Shown: positions 12,863 to 26,718, counted from the stretch's first letter. The stretch: DNA of 64,000 nt from Ophiodon elongatus (GCA_016806645.1 JACSYO010000471.1:740001-804000), one strand, 5' to 3'. Translations and numbers: made by a program. The notes: a model not told the origin generated them from the letters alone.

Positions 12863-13729
12863 TGTAGAGGATGCTCTTGTTTCACAGAGAAATCCACTTT
12901 CCTTAGAAACACAGATTGGTATCTCTGTACCATGTGAAACATATACCAATACTGTAGTGAATCACACATAAGTATGGTGAACATTGGGTGAATCAATTAG
13001 GATTATTGAGTTACTGTAAGATTTACATAGATGGTTATTATGCTGACAAATGTTTTAGGTTTACAAGCCTATTGCAGAATAAATAAAAGCTGTGATAAAA
13101 ATTAAAAAACACTGTGCTTTTTGTCTTTTAATAATACATCCGGTATTTGTAGTGCACCGTATTTTACTGTCTTTGTGTGTATGTGTGTGATGTGGGTTTC
13201 ATTCAGTGATTTTATGGACTAAGGGTTGATTAAAGAGGAAGAACCAGAGGAGCACTGTAACATAGTTTGTTCAGGACAGAGTTGGCTTTTGTTCATACTG
13301 AACTGATGCAGCTTTCTGTTGAATTAAGGCTTATCTAGACACTCTGTTAAATACACACACACTGTTATCTCAAAGGTTAATGTGAAGGATATGAGTAATT
13401 TTATACAACATAACCGTAGAATACATTTACATGCCTACAGTATGAGAATTTTCAAAAACTACAAATCTTCTGCTCACTGTATATGGTGACTTCCTGCTCC
13501 AAATTGTGTTTGTGAGGTAGAATGTCAGGAAAGAATTTTGGACTCTATAAAGGATTTTTCTTTATGTACTTTCTGTACCAGAGGCGCAAATAAAGGCCAG
13601 TGCATCTAAAAAGAGGAAACCTGAAAGAGTCCAAACATTGTAACTGATGGCATGTTTGACTATTAATTTAAAGTGTAGCGTTGTTGCTGGTAGCAGATTT
13701 AATAAATAATAATGAATGAATATCAAGAT
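12863..13729 (+). repeat. Local duplication, block 1 donor copy
   Basis: About 867 bp nearly identical to 15299-16155, with only scattered substitutions and small indels. It includes the tandem poly(A)-signal text and a 'caccgtattttactgtc' stretch. It has no coding potential. Confidence 0.9.
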
Positions 13730-14176
13730 ATGTAACCATTATTAATGATTCAATTATGATTTATAAACCCATAAACTAGTATAAAAGGATGATGGTACTA
13801 AGCTTACACCATAAGCCATCATTAGTTTAACTAACAATTTAACTAACAATTTAACACAAGATTCTATTGAAAAAATAGGGAAAACTTCAAAATGTGATAT
13901 TAAGGAGTTCTTCTTTCATATATTTCATATATACTGAAATCAAATAATCAAGTTCTTTATAAATGGACTAACTATATAACTAAACTACTCAACAAAAACT
14001 AAATGAAAACGATAAACAAAATGAAGGGAAGGAATAAAGAATAGGATGATGAGTGCAATGAATAACAATGAACCAAAAATAAATTATAAGGATTGCATGT
14101 GACTAGTTAGAATCAGTGACTCATATAACTGACTAATGTATATCAGGGTCATGGTTAGGTTAGGAGTTCCTCTGTG

Positions 14177-14330
14177 GACATCTGAATCTTGAAAGTTGTT
14201 GGATGATTGTAGTTTGGTGAATCGCAGTGGTTCGGCTTTCTCTGATATCTTCGGAACCTGGTCGTGTTCTTCGTTGAGGTTCTGCTTGAACCTTCGTAGC
14301 AGCAGGGGTCACTATGGCACCGTGGCCAGT
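14177..14330. repeat. Local duplication, block 2 donor copy
   Basis: About 154 bp nearly identical to 16154-16306. Here it is separated from block 1 by about 450 bp, whereas in the second location the two blocks abut. Read on the minus strand, the sequence 'ggtgccatagtgacccc' resembles a retroelement primer-binding site, but no LTR pair was seen, so that idea is weak. Confidence 0.85.
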
Positions 14331-15252
14331 TTAAAAGGTCTTTCATCTTAGAGTCTTTTCCTTTAGAGTCTCTTTCTCTCAATAATTGCTGGAATAAATC
14401 TTCAGCACGTTGGTGCTTCGGAGGTCAGAGCTGCATGGAATGAATTAAACACTTACATAACATAGATATACATTGTTATCATGCCACATACAGACCTATG
14501 TAGATGTACATGTGTACCTAGATGCATAATAAATGAATGGATAGGATTAAACTCAAGATTCCAGCACAAATCTGTTTCCTGGGTGAGAGACACAAAAGAC
14601 AGGGGGAACGTCCCTCCCCCCTTCTGTTGGTCTGAGAGATGTGGATTATATCACAGATGCAGGGAGAACAGTTGGTTATCCCTAACTATGCATAACTTTT
14701 ATGAACTCAGATGTTTCAAATTTGGAGATTTAGTAAACTTCGAGCTTGCACAATTAATCTACGCAGACACACAATATGTGTAGTGAGTAAGTAAAGTAAG
14801 ATGAGTTTTGAATGACTACAGAACAAGATAAGAACAAATGCAAACAAACAGTTAGGGTACAGTGGGATAGTCACAGGACACAGGATGTCTATAATGTTTT
14901 CCTCCATCACTATGTTTTGTAATCTGTGGTCATATGTCAGCAGATATCGTCATTAAAACTTACGTATATTACAGGTTTCCAGCGGTTAGGTGGTGGCCAC
15001 ACGTCACTGACCAAAAGATGGCTCAGACACCTAAAGAGCATCAAGCAGAGCACATTACTCAAAGCTACCATGAGCAAGGATACAGCCACACCCTGTCTGT
15101 GGGAAGGCCAAGAGGTCAGCGAAAACCACTGATCAAGCCAGTTTTAGCTCTCTGTCAATATGAAGGATCACAAGAAATTAAGTTATTGTAAATAAAGCAT
15201 CCACTATATCAGAGTGTCACAGCCAAGCTCGAGCACGAAGCTCTGTTCAGAA

Positions 15253-16348
15253 GCCAGAATAATGACAATCCAAATATGTGACATGTTATGTCAAATATGT
15301 AGAGGATGCTCTTGTTTCACAGAGAAATCCACTTTCCTTAGAAACACAGATTGGTATCTCTGTACCATGTGAAACATATACCAATACTGTAGTGAATCAC
15401 ACATAAGTATGGTGAACATTGGGTGAATCAATTAGGATTCTTGAGTTACTGTAAGATTTACATAGATGGTTATTATGCTGACAAATGTTTTAGGTTTACA
15501 AGCCTATTGCAGAATAAATAAAAGCTGTGATAAAAATTAAAAAACACTGTGCTTTTTGTCTTTTAATAATACATCCGGTATTTGTAGTGCACCGTATTTT
15601 ACTGTCTTTGTGTGTATGTGTGTGATGTGGGTTTCATTCAGTGATTTTATGGACTAAGGGTTGATTAAAGAGGAAGAACCAGAGGAGCACTGTAACATAG
15701 TTTGTTCAGGACAGAGTTGGCTTTTGTTCATACTGAACTGATGCAGCTTTCTGTTGAATTAAGGCTTATCTAGACACTCTGTTAAATACACACAGGCACT
15801 GTTATCTCAAAGGTTAATGTGAAGGATATGAGTAATTTTATACAACGTAACCATAGAATACATTTACATGCCTACAGTATGAGAATTTTCAAAGACTACA
15901 AATCTTCTGCTCACTGTATATGGTGACTTCCTGCTCCAAATTGTGTTTGTGAGGTAGAATGTCAGGAAAGAATTTTGGACTCTAGAAAGGATTTTTCTTT
16001 ATGTACTTTCTGTACCAGAGGCGCAAATAAAGGCCAGCGCATCTAAAAAGAGGAAACCTGAAAGAGTCCAAACATTGTAACTGATGGCATGTTTGACTAT
16101 TAATTTAAAATGTATCATTGTTGCTGGTATCAGATTTAATGAATGAATATCAAGACATCTGAATCTTGAAAGTTGTTGGATGATTGTAGTTTGGTGAATC
16201 GCATTGGTTCGGCTTTCTCTGATATCTTCGGAACCTGGTCGTCTTCTTCGTTGAGGTTCTGCTTGAACCTTCGTAGCAGCAGGGGTCACTATGGCACCTT
16301 GGCCAGAATAATGACAACCCAAATATGTGACATGTTATGTCAAATATG
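15253..16348. repeat. Mosaic duplicated segment flanked by 47-bp direct repeats
   Basis: Direct repeats at 15253-15299 and 16302-16348 (starting 'gccagaataatgacaa') differ at about one base. Between them lie copies of block 1 (12863-13729) and block 2 (14177-14330) joined without the roughly 450 bp that separates them upstream. The junction has no GT-AG ends, so it is not a spliced retrocopy of that stretch. Confidence 0.85.
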
Positions 16349-17104
16349 GTAAAGACTTGATCAACCGTAGAAATACAAAATGTTTTTCTGGTCAAATATA
16401 ATATATTTAAAGACATCTTGACCCAAAGGACTTTTAAACTTTAATCTATGACATGATGGTGGCGCTTGTATTTTTTATTAATACAAAATATGGATGTTTT
16501 AATAAGATAATATAAGACACAACGTGAAAGAGGTGGCTTGTAGCGACAAACCCACATAAAATGACCATCCGACTCTGCCGCTCCCCTTAGCTCTATGCAG
16601 TATTTTAGCGGCTTACGGCTCACAACAACACTGTTCTGGTTCAGGCTCATCTCTCTCACAGCATGATGTTCGGCTACAGCAGGCAGCTGTTTTCAGCAAA
16701 AAAAAAATACTTACACCACTTGGACAGAGTTAGTGACTAGCTTGTGAACATAGTGGAGCATTTAGCTGGTAAAAAGCCAGATATTTTCTTTCAGGAGTTC
16801 AAAACAGAGGTAAAAGGAAAGTGGATATTGGACCTACATTTTTTAGGTGTCAAGAAACTCCACATGAATGCTAATGTGCAGGCAACTGTTTTGCCTGTTC
16901 GCCATATCTACATAAAATATGATGTTGCTGATAGGTTCACAGCTTGTTTGTGGCCAAAAAATCTATAATTGCACATTCAAGGAAGAACTATTCATCATTT
17001 GAAGACAAATCATGAAAAGAAAACTTGTTAGGAAACATAAGTGGCAGAATAAACTGTTGATTCCTTATATGAAAGTAATTAATTGAACACACTTGACATT
17101 ATTA

Positions 17105-17106
<2 letters not shown>

Positions 17107-17158
<52 letters not shown>
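17107..17158. repeat. (GT)n microsatellite
   Basis: About 25 GT units with GTGC interruptions at both edges. Confidence 0.95.
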
Positions 17159-17161
<3 letters not shown>

Positions 17162-17646
17162 TGTCTATGACTATTACCATAAGTGTAATAGGCGTTGTAG
17201 TAATCCGTTGATTAATGGGTAAAGCAGGACTTTTTCAGTCATGTGATCTGACATGGTTGTGGTCATCATCAGGTAGTGATTACGAGTGACACAAATGTGC
17301 GTATGCTAACAGCACAGTGATTATGTCATGATGTCACCGACCAAAATGAGATCTATGCATCATCAGTCACAAGTGGCTTTAGGGAGTAGTTGTTAAGACG
17401 TGGTTACTGGTGGAGTCCTTCGCCTGAGTCAGATACACACACACACACAGTGTGAACATTGAGTGTCAGTCACGGCTCCTCCTTTATCAATACAGAGGAT
17501 ATAATGTTGTTATCACTCCTAACACAATCTGAGGTGAGCAGTCACATTCAGATAGGTCTATTTTAGCAGAATGATATAATAGAGCATCATAAGAAATATC
17601 AGGGTCAGAGGTACTGACATAATACAGAAAGCAACACTAACCAGCT

Positions 17647-17655
17647 CTATATAAG
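17647..17655 (+). promoter_or_regulatory. TATA-like box, candidate slc6a14 promoter
   Basis: 'ctatataag' lies 0.9 kb upstream of the first recognised slc6a14 coding exon. No initiator or first exon could be confirmed, so this is only a candidate. Confidence 0.2.
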
Positions 17656-18554
17656 ATTGCGTGGGGTAGTTTAGTTGCTAATGTCATCAAGAGGAGAACT
17701 TAATTCACTAATGTGCATTAAACAGTGATTCTAGTTTAAAAACAATAATTGCACAAACACAACCAGCTCAGCAGTGTTGTGGGGGGAGTGTACCGGTCAG
17801 ATGATTGGTTAGAAAACAACACTCCATTGTCTGTCAGGGGGGCTTTAAACCAGAGCAACCTGAGTGATTTGAATTTCTTATACAGACAACAAGCAGGTGA
17901 AAGGACATGAGGAAATACAGCTGGAACAGTTTCAAGGATTTAATTTTCAGAAATCCTGCTGTCGTCGACCGGGTAGGATTGCAAACCTGTTTGACCAGAC
18001 TTTCACTCCATAAGTTACAATAACTACATTGAATAAGACTGAATTTGGAAATTGTCTGTATTTTTGATAAAGAAGTCAAATGTAAATCATATCATATATA
18101 GATATATACAAAACATAATGTTCACTTAATTTGGGATTAATTTTAGAAAAATACCATGTTTTCTGTTTTAGTTTAGAAAATGCCTTTTGGGTGATGATGG
18201 AGCCAATGTCACTTTTTGACTGAACTGAAGGTTTTTGTGCTGAAACCAACCTAATCCAATCTTAACATGACACAAGAGTGACATTTTTAAATTTCACATT
18301 GCAAAAAGATTATATTCATGACACCGAGAAGCACTGTCCAATGATATCTGTATATAATTCGTACATGTTGTATATGTATATATTTTGTCAAATATTATCA
18401 TATAGCATTGCAGACATTTGTATTGCATCATTCCAGAATTTACTTTTCTCACTGCATGGGTTTTTCTTAAGATTTCTCCGGTACAACATGCAATATCTGA
18501 GCCATTTTACAATTTTTACCACTTTAATAAGTTATTTAACTTTTCAATGAGCAG

Positions 18555-21500
18555 GATCCACATGTGGATGATGGCGATGAGAATACTGAGCGTGGAAACT
18601 GGGCCAGCAAGAAGGAGTATATGCTCTCTACGATCGGCTACGCTGTTGGACTGGGAAATATCTGGAGATTTCCATATTTGGCCTACAAGAATGGAGGGGG
18701 TAAGTATTTGTTGTTGAATGCATTAATGAAATTCTGTTTGATAGCATTACTATTGATATTGTTTTAATCCGTCACTTTGAGCAGGTGCCTTTCTTATCCC
18801 CTACTTTGTGATGTTGGTGGTGGCTGGAATTCCCCTTTTCTTCCTGGAAAGCGCCTTTGGGCAGTTTTGCAGCCAAGGTCCAATTAACATATGGAGATCA
18901 GTGCCGATCCTGCAGGGTAAGACTAACGTTCAAGTTTTGTGAAAGATCAGTCAGGGTACATTTGAGAACAAAGTTGTCAAACATGAGGGATTTAATGAGG
19001 CTGTTGGTTAATGATTGACTGTGGAACCAAAAATTTGTCTTTTTTATGACTCTTGACTTCAGAGGAGCTTTTGGTTGTTTGATTGTAAGGCTTTCACCCT
19101 TTAAGGCCAACACATAATCATTCAAACTGAAGGTAAAAGAAAATTATAGCTTTAGCTGTAATTCATCTTGTCCTCTTGCTATAATCATATAGCAAGAAAA
19201 TGTACTGGTCAGGTGCCTATATAAAAAGTTATATAAAAGCTGTTCATACTGGACATTAAAACATTACAACAAGAATAAAACTGTTTCTAAGTTCATATTT
19301 GTACCCAAAGATTGCTTCAAAACACACTTGGATAATTGTGAACCTATTCTTAAAGTTTTTGTTGAAAGTATGTGAATGTAATTTGCGGTGTTGTCAAAAT
19401 TTACATAAAAACTTGAACTAGAATTGAAATCATATCTGTGTTGATGAAATTAAGTGACATCATTGTTTGCGATGACAGTAACATTACAAATATACCATGA
19501 ACAACACATGACTCAAAGCAAAAAAACACCATAGTGACTCCTTGAGGTTGACTTTGTTGAGTTAAAGCTGTTGCAGAAAGTCTGTATAGTTTCCAGCTTT
19601 GATTATGTGGATTCATCTTCAAAATTGAAAAGATATTAGGAGTTTGGCAATGCTAGCAACAGTTTGGTACCATTTGATTAAGAAAAACCGTGACATTCTG
19701 AACTACAAATTAAAATTCACAAATACAGTAATATATCTCCTCATGCCAGTGTCAGATGGTGGTTGAAATGGAGTTTCATATTTAGGCTACAAAATAGATT
19801 GCATTAAATGTAGACTGATACACAAGCTGAACAACATTGGCAACAAGACCTCATCGGTCCAAACAGACAGACCCTACAGTCAGCACAAACAACTGATCAT
19901 CAATTTTATAAATATACAACTGCCTTCCTAAGTGTAGCTTCACAAGGGTTAACCAGAAAAGAAAACTCACAGAAAAATTATCAATAATTAATAAAAACGA
20001 GCAATGGACACAACAGTGCTTGAAACTGTACACCTGCAGCTTCTTCTCTGAAGCAACTGCTGATTTATCTCCTGTCTTCTGTTCAGTCCAGTTTTTCAGG
20101 ACTCTTCATGTGACTTTTGTTTTTACTCCGTAATAGATGCAAATTGAAATGTGGCAAAGTTCTAAAGTTGTGATAGCACTTAAGAAAAAGTAAAATCACC
20201 AATTTTTGGAAACAACTTTGTTACAGTAACGAGAGTAAATGTAATTTGTTACTTCCCCTGCTATTTATAAAGTATCTTTCTTCCTCTCCAGGTGTTGGCG
20301 TTGCCATGGTTATGGTGACGGCAATAGTCTCAATTTATTATAACGTCATCATCGCTTACAGCCTGTACTACATGTTCGCCTCCTTCCAGTCTCCTCTGCC
20401 GTGGTCTAACTGCCTCAGTCAGGCTGACAATAACTGCAGCAACACTCCTATAGGTGATTTTTCATCTCCTTTTTTTGTTGTTGTATTGTGTGGATCAAAT
20501 CTGCTGTTTGTTGGAAGCTGATGTGTCATTCTCCTGAGGTGGCGTAGACATGAAAAGAAAGATGACAAGATGACATATTCTGCTATAAATGAAAGATTGA
20601 AAAGCATGATAAAAACAAAAACTACAGTTGAAGAGCATATTTTATCAGCATTACAGGGCTCTGCGGTACTTTAGGTAAAAAATTAAATAATTCAATCATT
20701 CTGGAAAATTAATGCTTGGAAATACTCACTACGCTCACTACATAGACCTTTTCTTCTTTTCTTTTCTAGTGCACTGCAATGTAAGTGGTGTTTTAGTAGC
20801 CAACTGGACTCAGGAAAACAGCACTTGTCCTTCATCCAACATGATCACAGTTCCAGTGCAGAGCCCGAGTGAGCAGTTCTGGGAGTAAGAATCACACACT
20901 CGTGCAACGAAGCACAAATACACACACTTGTCATACTGCTGTGGCTGTAAAGTCAGATGTCTCTCCTCCTCAGTCACGTGGCTCTGCAGAGGTCCAGTGG
21001 TCTGGATGAAACAGGACCAGTAGTTTGGCACTTGGCCCTCTGTCTGCTGCTGAGCTCCATGATTGTTGCTGCAGCGCTCATCAAAGGCATCAAGTCATCA
21101 GGCAAAGTAAGACAACATCCACCTCATGGCAAGTCCTTGTCCACAGTTCAACATAAGGGCCAATGCATATAGCCTATCAACACACTGCAAAACACAAACA
21201 GACAAATGTCCTTTATACATTTATCATTGGGGTTTCCTGCAATACAAATCAAGGAACCCTCTCACTCAGCTACATGCCAAAAAAAAAGACTTGATCCATG
21301 CTCTTGTCATGTCTGTCTACATGAAGTACAGTGTTTCAACTACTGTCTGAGTTTCCTATGTTGAAAAACCAGTATCACATATAGGGATATATGCTTACTA
21401 GCTTTCATGTTGAGAGTTAAACAAAAAGATTGATACCACTTTCACGTCTGTAAGGTACATGAGTCAACCACCCAGCTAGCTCTGTGAGGATGTATAGACA

Positions 21501-23185
21501 AAGCAGTGCTTTGAGCTAAATGCTGGCATTAGCATGCTAATATGTTCACAATGCTAACATGCAGATGTTTGCAGTAATAATGTTTGCAATGTTTACAGTT
21601 CTAGTTTAGTGTGTTAGCATGCTAACATTTTCTAATCAGCACTGAACACAAAGTACATCTGAGGCTGATGGGAATAGTGTTGGTTTTGTCATAAACCAAC
21701 ACGTGTTGGACAAACTGAAATTTTGAGGAAATTATACACCATGTTAATTAGTTAATTTTAAAGGCACTGATAGCCAAGCTAGCTGTTTCCCCTTTTAAGC
21801 CTGTATTTATGCTAAACTAAGCAGTTTAGCATAAAGCATAAAGCTTTCAGCCATTTCCCATACAGATATGAGTTAATTCAATCCTCTTACTTTCAGCAAG
21901 AAAGGGAATAAGTGTATTGCCCAAAATGTCAATCTATTCTGTAAAAATTTACCCATTCATATGCAGGCTTTAAAACAAACTAGCTTGAGATTACAAGTGT
22001 GAGGGAATGCTAGATGCAGAGACAAAAAGACAACCAAACACCTTCACAATTTTAGGCCTTATAAGTTTTGAAATGTATGATTGAAACTCCCAGCAATAAT
22101 ACAAGAAAATATAAATTAATTATGTACTTTTTTGCAATTTGAACTCTTTTGTTCCACCAGGTTGTGTATTTCACCGCTACTTTTCCCTATGTGGTGATTC
22201 TGATCCTGCTGATCAGAGGTGTGACACTGGAGGGAGCCAGAGATGGGATTGAGTTCTACATTGGTTCCCAATCCAATTTGACTAAACTGACAGAAGCACA
22301 GGTAGGGACCCAACTATCCATATGTATCTGCAACGCAGTACAGAAATCTAAATATATTGATTTAAAGCATGACTACGTGTTTTTAGGTCTGGAAAGACGC
22401 TGCAACTCAGACCTTCTACTCTCTCTCGATTGGCTGGGGTGGAGTCATGACTCTTGCTTCTTATAACAACTTCCACAACAATATGTTCAAGGACTCATTT
22501 GTTGTAAGCCTTACTAATGCTGGTAGGATCACAGACACTGTAACAGCATTATTTAAAGAAAGTTTAAATCATTTATATATTTATCTCATCTATTTAGCTA
22601 ATTTCCTGTTTTCCTAGGTACCAGTGTGTTTGCAGGCTTTGCCATATTTTCTATCTTGGGTCACATGGCTCACATCTACAAAATGCCTGTTGGAGAAGTG
22701 GTGAAGGAAGGTCAGACAGACACACCATGTGGGCTTCAATTAATACAACATTTGGAAGACTTTCAGGCAGCCTGTGATGTTATGTTTCATTGTCTTTGTG
22801 CAGGATTTGGCCTGGCATTCATTGCATATCCAGATGCTATGTCTAAGCTTCCTATTTCCCCTCTGTGGTCCATTTTGTTCTTCTTCATGCTTTTGACTGT
22901 TGGTCTGGACTCCCAGTTTGCAGGAGTAGGTGAGATATCCAGTTGTCATTCACACTTAACATTAAGACCATGCTGTATCCTGAAATCTCTCTGTCATTAG
23001 AGGTGATCACCACCTGCCTGCTCGATGCCTACCCTAAAATATTCAAATCCAAACGAGCTTTATTGACCATTGCGACGTCTTCCATCCTTTACCTGCTGGG
23101 ATTGCCATGTGTCACAAGGGTAAGTCTTCCTTAGTGTAACTTAATGTAACTGTTGTCTGACATAGGCCTAGTTAACTTACTCGGC

Positions 23186-23242
<57 letters not shown>

Positions 23243-24317
23243 TGAGACAGGCAGGAATATACTGGGTGACTCTAATCGACCAGTTTGCTGCCAGCTGGGT
23301 GCTGCTATGTTTGGCTCTCTTGGAGATCATTGGTGTCTGCTACATATATGGTAAATATGATAACTGGAGATATGTGCACATAAAGGTGACAGAGAGCCTT
23401 AAAATCCAGCTGTGTACATTCAGGTCTATGTATTCTTCTGATGCATTACAGGAGGGAACCGTTTTATCAAAGACATTGAGATGATGATTGGAAATAAGAG
23501 TTTTACTTTCTGGCTATGGTGGAGAGCATGTTGGTTCTTCATCACTCCCTGCATCATAGTGGTGAGTACGTCATCACACAATGCCCCTGATACAAAAAAT
23601 TTGCTGCTCGAATACTCATACACATGTTTGAGGAATGGCATCAAATCGAGAATTATTATTGTTTCAAAAACTGCACAACTTCATAGTGCCAGGAGCCACT
23701 AAACTTGTATTTCAAGATCTGAATTACAGTTAAATTCAATTAATTTCATCTTTATGTGTAAAAGAGTGACCCCTATCTAAACTGGTTCTATAAATTCACA
23801 TTAAACTTTAGTTCTGTTGAATGAAATCGTCTGCTTTTATTGTCTAGGTGATCCTGATCTGGTCTCTGATGACATTTACGCCACCCTCCTATGGAGGAGT
23901 CCCGTTCCCAGTCTGGGGTTTGTCTCTGGGCTGGAGCATGGTTGCATTTATGCTCCTCTGGGTCCCCCTCATCGCTGTGTATAAGCTGTTGAGAGCCGAG
24001 GGAAGCCCCTGGAAGGTGCGTATGTGTTATGATAACCGACAAGGCATGGTGGTTCACTAATGTTGTCTTTTTCTAAATTTTTTTAAAGCATTGCATTTTG
24101 CAAAGCTTGATATTATTTCCATGAATTCAAAGACATTATGCTAATCCCTCACTTTCCACAGCGTCTGAAGTCGTTGTGCTCTCCAGCTGAAGAATGGCAT
24201 CCCTATCTGGACATCCATCGAGGAGAACGTTACTCACAAGAACGCTGCCGCCTGAGGATGAGCCATAGAACCAAACCAGAAGTAAATGTGAACGTAATCA
24301 CGAGCTCATGGCTCTGA
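18555..24317 (+). CDS. slc6a14: SLC6A14-like Na+/Cl- dependent amino-acid transporter, intact copy
   Basis: Plasma-membrane symporter of the SLC6 family; SLC6A14 imports neutral and cationic amino acids. Exons: 18555-18699, 18785-18916, 20292-20453, 20770-20884, 20974-21106, 22161-22301, 22387-22522, 22618-22710, 22804-22929, 23001-23119, 23251-23350, 23452-23561, 23848-24015 and 24162-24317. All junctions are GT-AG and join in frame to 611 residues and a TGA stop; human SLC6A14 has 642. The first short coding exon with the start codon was not found. TM1 'GYAVGLGNIWRFPY' and the following 'NGGGAFLIPY' are intact, as are TM6 'SIGWGG' and TM8 'LTVGLDSQFAG', which carry ion-site residues. EL2 is shorter than in human and has NXS/NXT sites. 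'GGNRFIKDIEMMIG', 'WLWWRACWF' and 'HRGERY' are close to SLC6A14. AATAAA lies at 24528-24533. Another SLC6 amino-acid carrier is possible but less likely. Confidence 0.92.
19830..19975 (+). repeat. Intron segment shared with 39590-39770
   Basis: Text around 'ctgccttcctaagtgtagct' and 'caacaagacc..at..gtccaaac' in the intron between the second and third listed exons also occurs downstream of the last exon of the broken copy near 39.6-39.77 kb. It is diverged but in the same order. Confidence 0.6.
21450..21930. repeat. Teleost interspersed repeat fragments in an slc6a14 intron
   Basis: Contains the 'ttagcatgctaa' style text and 'aagtacatctgaggctgatg', shared with 30405-30500 and partly with 45990-46080. 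A second family with 'gtttagcataaagc' starts near 21770. Both are frequent in fish genomes. No coding sequence. Confidence 0.6.
23187..23240 (+). repeat. (TG)27 tract directly before an slc6a14 acceptor
   Basis: Twenty-seven perfect TG units followed by 'tctgagacag' and then the exon starting at 23251. The tract occupies the place of the polypyrimidine tract of this 131-nt intron. Confidence 0.95.
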
Positions 24318-26645
24318 TGTGTGTTTTTATGTGTTTATGTTTTCTTCTCTTCTCTTCAGTGCAGCAGTGTAATATGTGAACACTTTATATTAAAAGTTAC
24401 ACGAAGTAACTCAAATATAAGCAAGCAGTATGCAACAAGCTTGTGTGTGGTGATGTGTTTACAGTGATTGAAGCAGAGCCAATGACTGAAAACAACAAGT
24501 GAAAAACAGCTGAAAGTTACTTAGAACAATAAAAGCAATGATTTCATGTTAACGGTATTAATACAATTTTTATGTAGATGAATCATTTCTAAAAAAAAAT
24601 AATGCATCCACAGAGATTTTAGAAAGGTTCCTAAAACAATATTATATTTGTGAATTAATTATTTCTAATAAGGCTTGTGAACCATCAAGTTGCCAATTAG
24701 TGTGGAAAAAATGGATAAGGGACTTAGTTTGACGATAAGCACCCGGCTTCGGACTGAAGGAGGCTGCTTCTGCCATGCCTGGCCTCACTGACACTGATGT
24801 TTGACTGCTGTCCATCAGTTTGCAAAATACATGAATATTTGCCATGGCATTAAATGACAAGTGACGTCAGCACATATTTTCTATCTTAGCTTAATCGTAC
24901 AAACAACAAAAAATCTAATTACAATTCTGCATATTTAAACAAAATCCACAACAACAACCAACAGCCATAGTCCTTACAACCTTGTGTCCAGTTACCTAGC
25001 ATTATAGTTCCCTCAAACAATCTAGGCTACAACGAAGATCTGCATCAGACTGTAAAATAAGTAGGAATATGTTACGCTGTATTCCCTTAGATGACGTGCT
25101 AAACTTGACCTAAAACTAGACAGCCATATCCTAAGATTACCATTACGTTACATGACTCTTGAAACACCAACACACAAAGTAACTTAAATGTATATCTACT
25201 GAATGCTGAATCTCTGCAAATGATGTCAAACCCCAAATACACCACAGCTGTACTGTAAAGATGCACACATTGACAGAACTGGCAACCACTTGTTGTGAAT
25301 TCACTGGAACGGGGGAGGGAGAGTGCAACATCTAGCGGTGCAACATCTAGCGGCTGAATGTTATCAGTAGCACATTTCCTTTACAGCGGCTTTGCCAATT
25401 GTTTTTATTTTGTCAATGATCCATTCATTTGTATTCATCCCACTTTCTTTCATACAAAATGTTTAATGTTCTGTCAGTAGTGATTGTCTATGTACAGTTT
25501 CTTGTCAGTTAACTAAGTTTGTTTGCTCCTCACCTGTGATATTCAACAATAAACTACTTATTTCTCTATCTCTGATATCTGTTAAATGTCATATTGATCA
25601 GATATTGCTAAATTTGTTAAAGCTGTTTCCCATGAGCTTCAGAAGCAGGGTCTAGTATTACAACTTATTACAACTTAACTATTATGAACTTCTGCCCAAA
25701 GACTATCAGATGTAGACGTAGTCACATAGTCACACGCAGACCAGACAACGGCGTGGTAGCGACACCTTCAATCACAAGGTAGCCACAACAGAAATTATAC
25801 TCTTCTTCATCGTCTATTTTACTCTAAATGAACAGCTGTATTGAAGAAAACTTTAAACTAGCAACTGAGGCCATAAACTCATGTGTACAATGTTTACTGA
25901 TGTAGGGAATCAAGTAAGAAGTAGGGTGATTTTCTCATAGACTTCTATACTGTGTTTCTTTTGCAACCAGAGGAGTCGCCCCCTGCTGGCCATTAGAAAT
26001 AATGCAAGTTCAAGGCACTTACGTATTAGCTTCACTTTTCAGAACCGCCTGAAGTCTGCCTAGAACTCTTTAAGCTCAAGTCGATAAGTATATATTATCC
26101 GTGTGTTAGCAGTTGTTCTTAACACCATGCAGGTTACATTGCACCAAAGCAAGTTGGATACAACAATGAGGCAATAAATTCTCCCATCATGAATTTGATA
26201 TATATATATATTTTTTGGAACGGTTTTAGTGAGGTGTAGATTCAACTGTATGATCATTTTGAAAGCTGCTATTTATTGTTGGATTGTATTATACTGTGAA
26301 GTGTTTCTAATATTTTGTGCACATTTTGTTATCACTGAGTGAAGATTGATATTTAATCCACTACTTTAGTCCAATGTATTAACCACTGTACCATCAACAT
26401 TATTCACTCCTGCTGATGGAGCAGTCTCAGTTCAAGCAAAAGCTGTAAAACCAGATAAACCGTTGATTTCAGGGTGTGTTTATTAGGGAGAGTCTATTTA
26501 TCTAATAACATAATAGCTAATTTTTGTATTTAAATAACTTCTGAGTATATGTGAACAGGTAAATAGTATTTGATTAAGCCTCAGGGCTCATACTACAGTA
26601 GCTTCTAGAGCACATCACCAGGTGTAGAGGTGCTCCAAGGCTGTT

Positions 26646-26647
<2 letters not shown>
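24318..26647. other. slc6a14 3' UTR and repeat-rich intergenic DNA
   Basis: Probable 3' UTR up to the AATAAA at 24528-24533. Farther on, 25640-26060 includes the widespread fish repeat text 'gaggagtcgccccctgctgg'. A 15-bp unit, 'gtgcaacatctagcg', is tandemly doubled near 25323-25352. No gene was recognised. Confidence 0.5.

Positions 26648-26718
<71 letters not shown>
26648..26718. repeat. (TA)n microsatellite
   Basis: About 35 uninterrupted TA units. Perfectly self-complementary, hence cruciform-prone. Confidence 0.95.

Larger units (their letters stand above)
16349..18554. other. Upstream region of the slc6a14-like gene
   Basis: No coding exon could be fixed here, although the missing first coding exon of slc6a14 should lie in or near this stretch. 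A (GT)n microsatellite occupies 17107-17158, and a short (CA)n lies near 17437. Open frames such as 16744-16968 have no family resemblance. Confidence 0.4.

Noticed and set aside
14155..14382. Retroelement primer-binding site and gag start on minus
   Set aside because: Only a short resemblance ('ggtgccatagtgacccc'); no LTR pair or gag-pol homology was seen.
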